This document shows positions 5,660 through 5,673 of a stretch of DNA of 5,673 bases, piece after piece. The stretch covers positions 1 through 5,673 of the forward strand of contig ONSE01000044.1 in assembly GCA_900320415.1 (NCBI GenBank), written 5' to 3'. Origin of the DNA: an uncultured Eubacteriales bacterium. Its GTDB lineage: Bacteria > Bacillota > Clostridia > Oscillospirales > Acutalibacteraceae. The position numbers were made by a program, and so were the translations under genes. The stretch's first letter is position 1, and the number at the start of each line of letters is the position of its first letter. The notes beneath the pieces are model-generated. The model saw nothing but the letters and a program-made list of their open reading frames with translations, ran no database searches and had not been told where the DNA came from.

Positions 5660-5673
5660 CCATCGGAAAAGAC

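Overview
The window looks like ordinary chromosome from a low-to-mid GC member of the Clostridia, most likely an Oscillospiraceae/Ruminococcaceae-type gut anaerobe. Grounds (inference): strong purine-rich ribosome binding sites, sigma-A-type promoters with 17-base spacers, a GH13 amylase with the FTFRGIP...YYGSEIEF signature, a CpXC-domain protein and a Si-type citrate synthase with an N-terminal extension. No phage, IS transposase, CRISPR, tRNA or rRNA was seen.

Left end (2-1106): the 3' part of a highly codon-biased GH13 alpha-amylase-like gene, ended by an 11-bp UUCG-loop hairpin. A second hairpin facing the other way serves the next, convergent gene. Between that hairpin and the gene's stop is a 75-bp hairpin-rich segment (1127-1201) that looks like a small repeat; its edge supplies the stop codon.

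Middle (1200-2767): a divergent pair. One gene (minus strand) encodes an acidic, alanine-rich coiled-coil protein of unknown function. The other (plus strand) encodes a CpXC zinc-ribbon protein. They share a 137-bp AT-rich intergenic region with two complete back-to-back promoters. The CpXC gene ends in a strong hairpin that also holds the region between it and the convergent YoaK gene.

Right part (2765-5589, all minus strand): in transcription order, a flavin-reductase-like protein, citrate synthase, then a YoaK/DUF1275 membrane protein. The flavin reductase and citrate synthase genes each have their own good promoter. No terminator separates them, so read-through is possible. A hairpin with a poor U-tract lies between citrate synthase and YoaK, and no promoter is visible for YoaK, so it probably depends on citrate synthase transcription. 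No common pathway links the three. The right edge (5590-5673) is AT-rich, non-coding and contains a 14-bp inverted repeat built on a GCGGAAAA motif.

The window is mostly conventional. The least understood parts are the divergent coiled-coil/CpXC pair, the 75-bp repeat-like segment, and the amylase's unclear general-acid residue.
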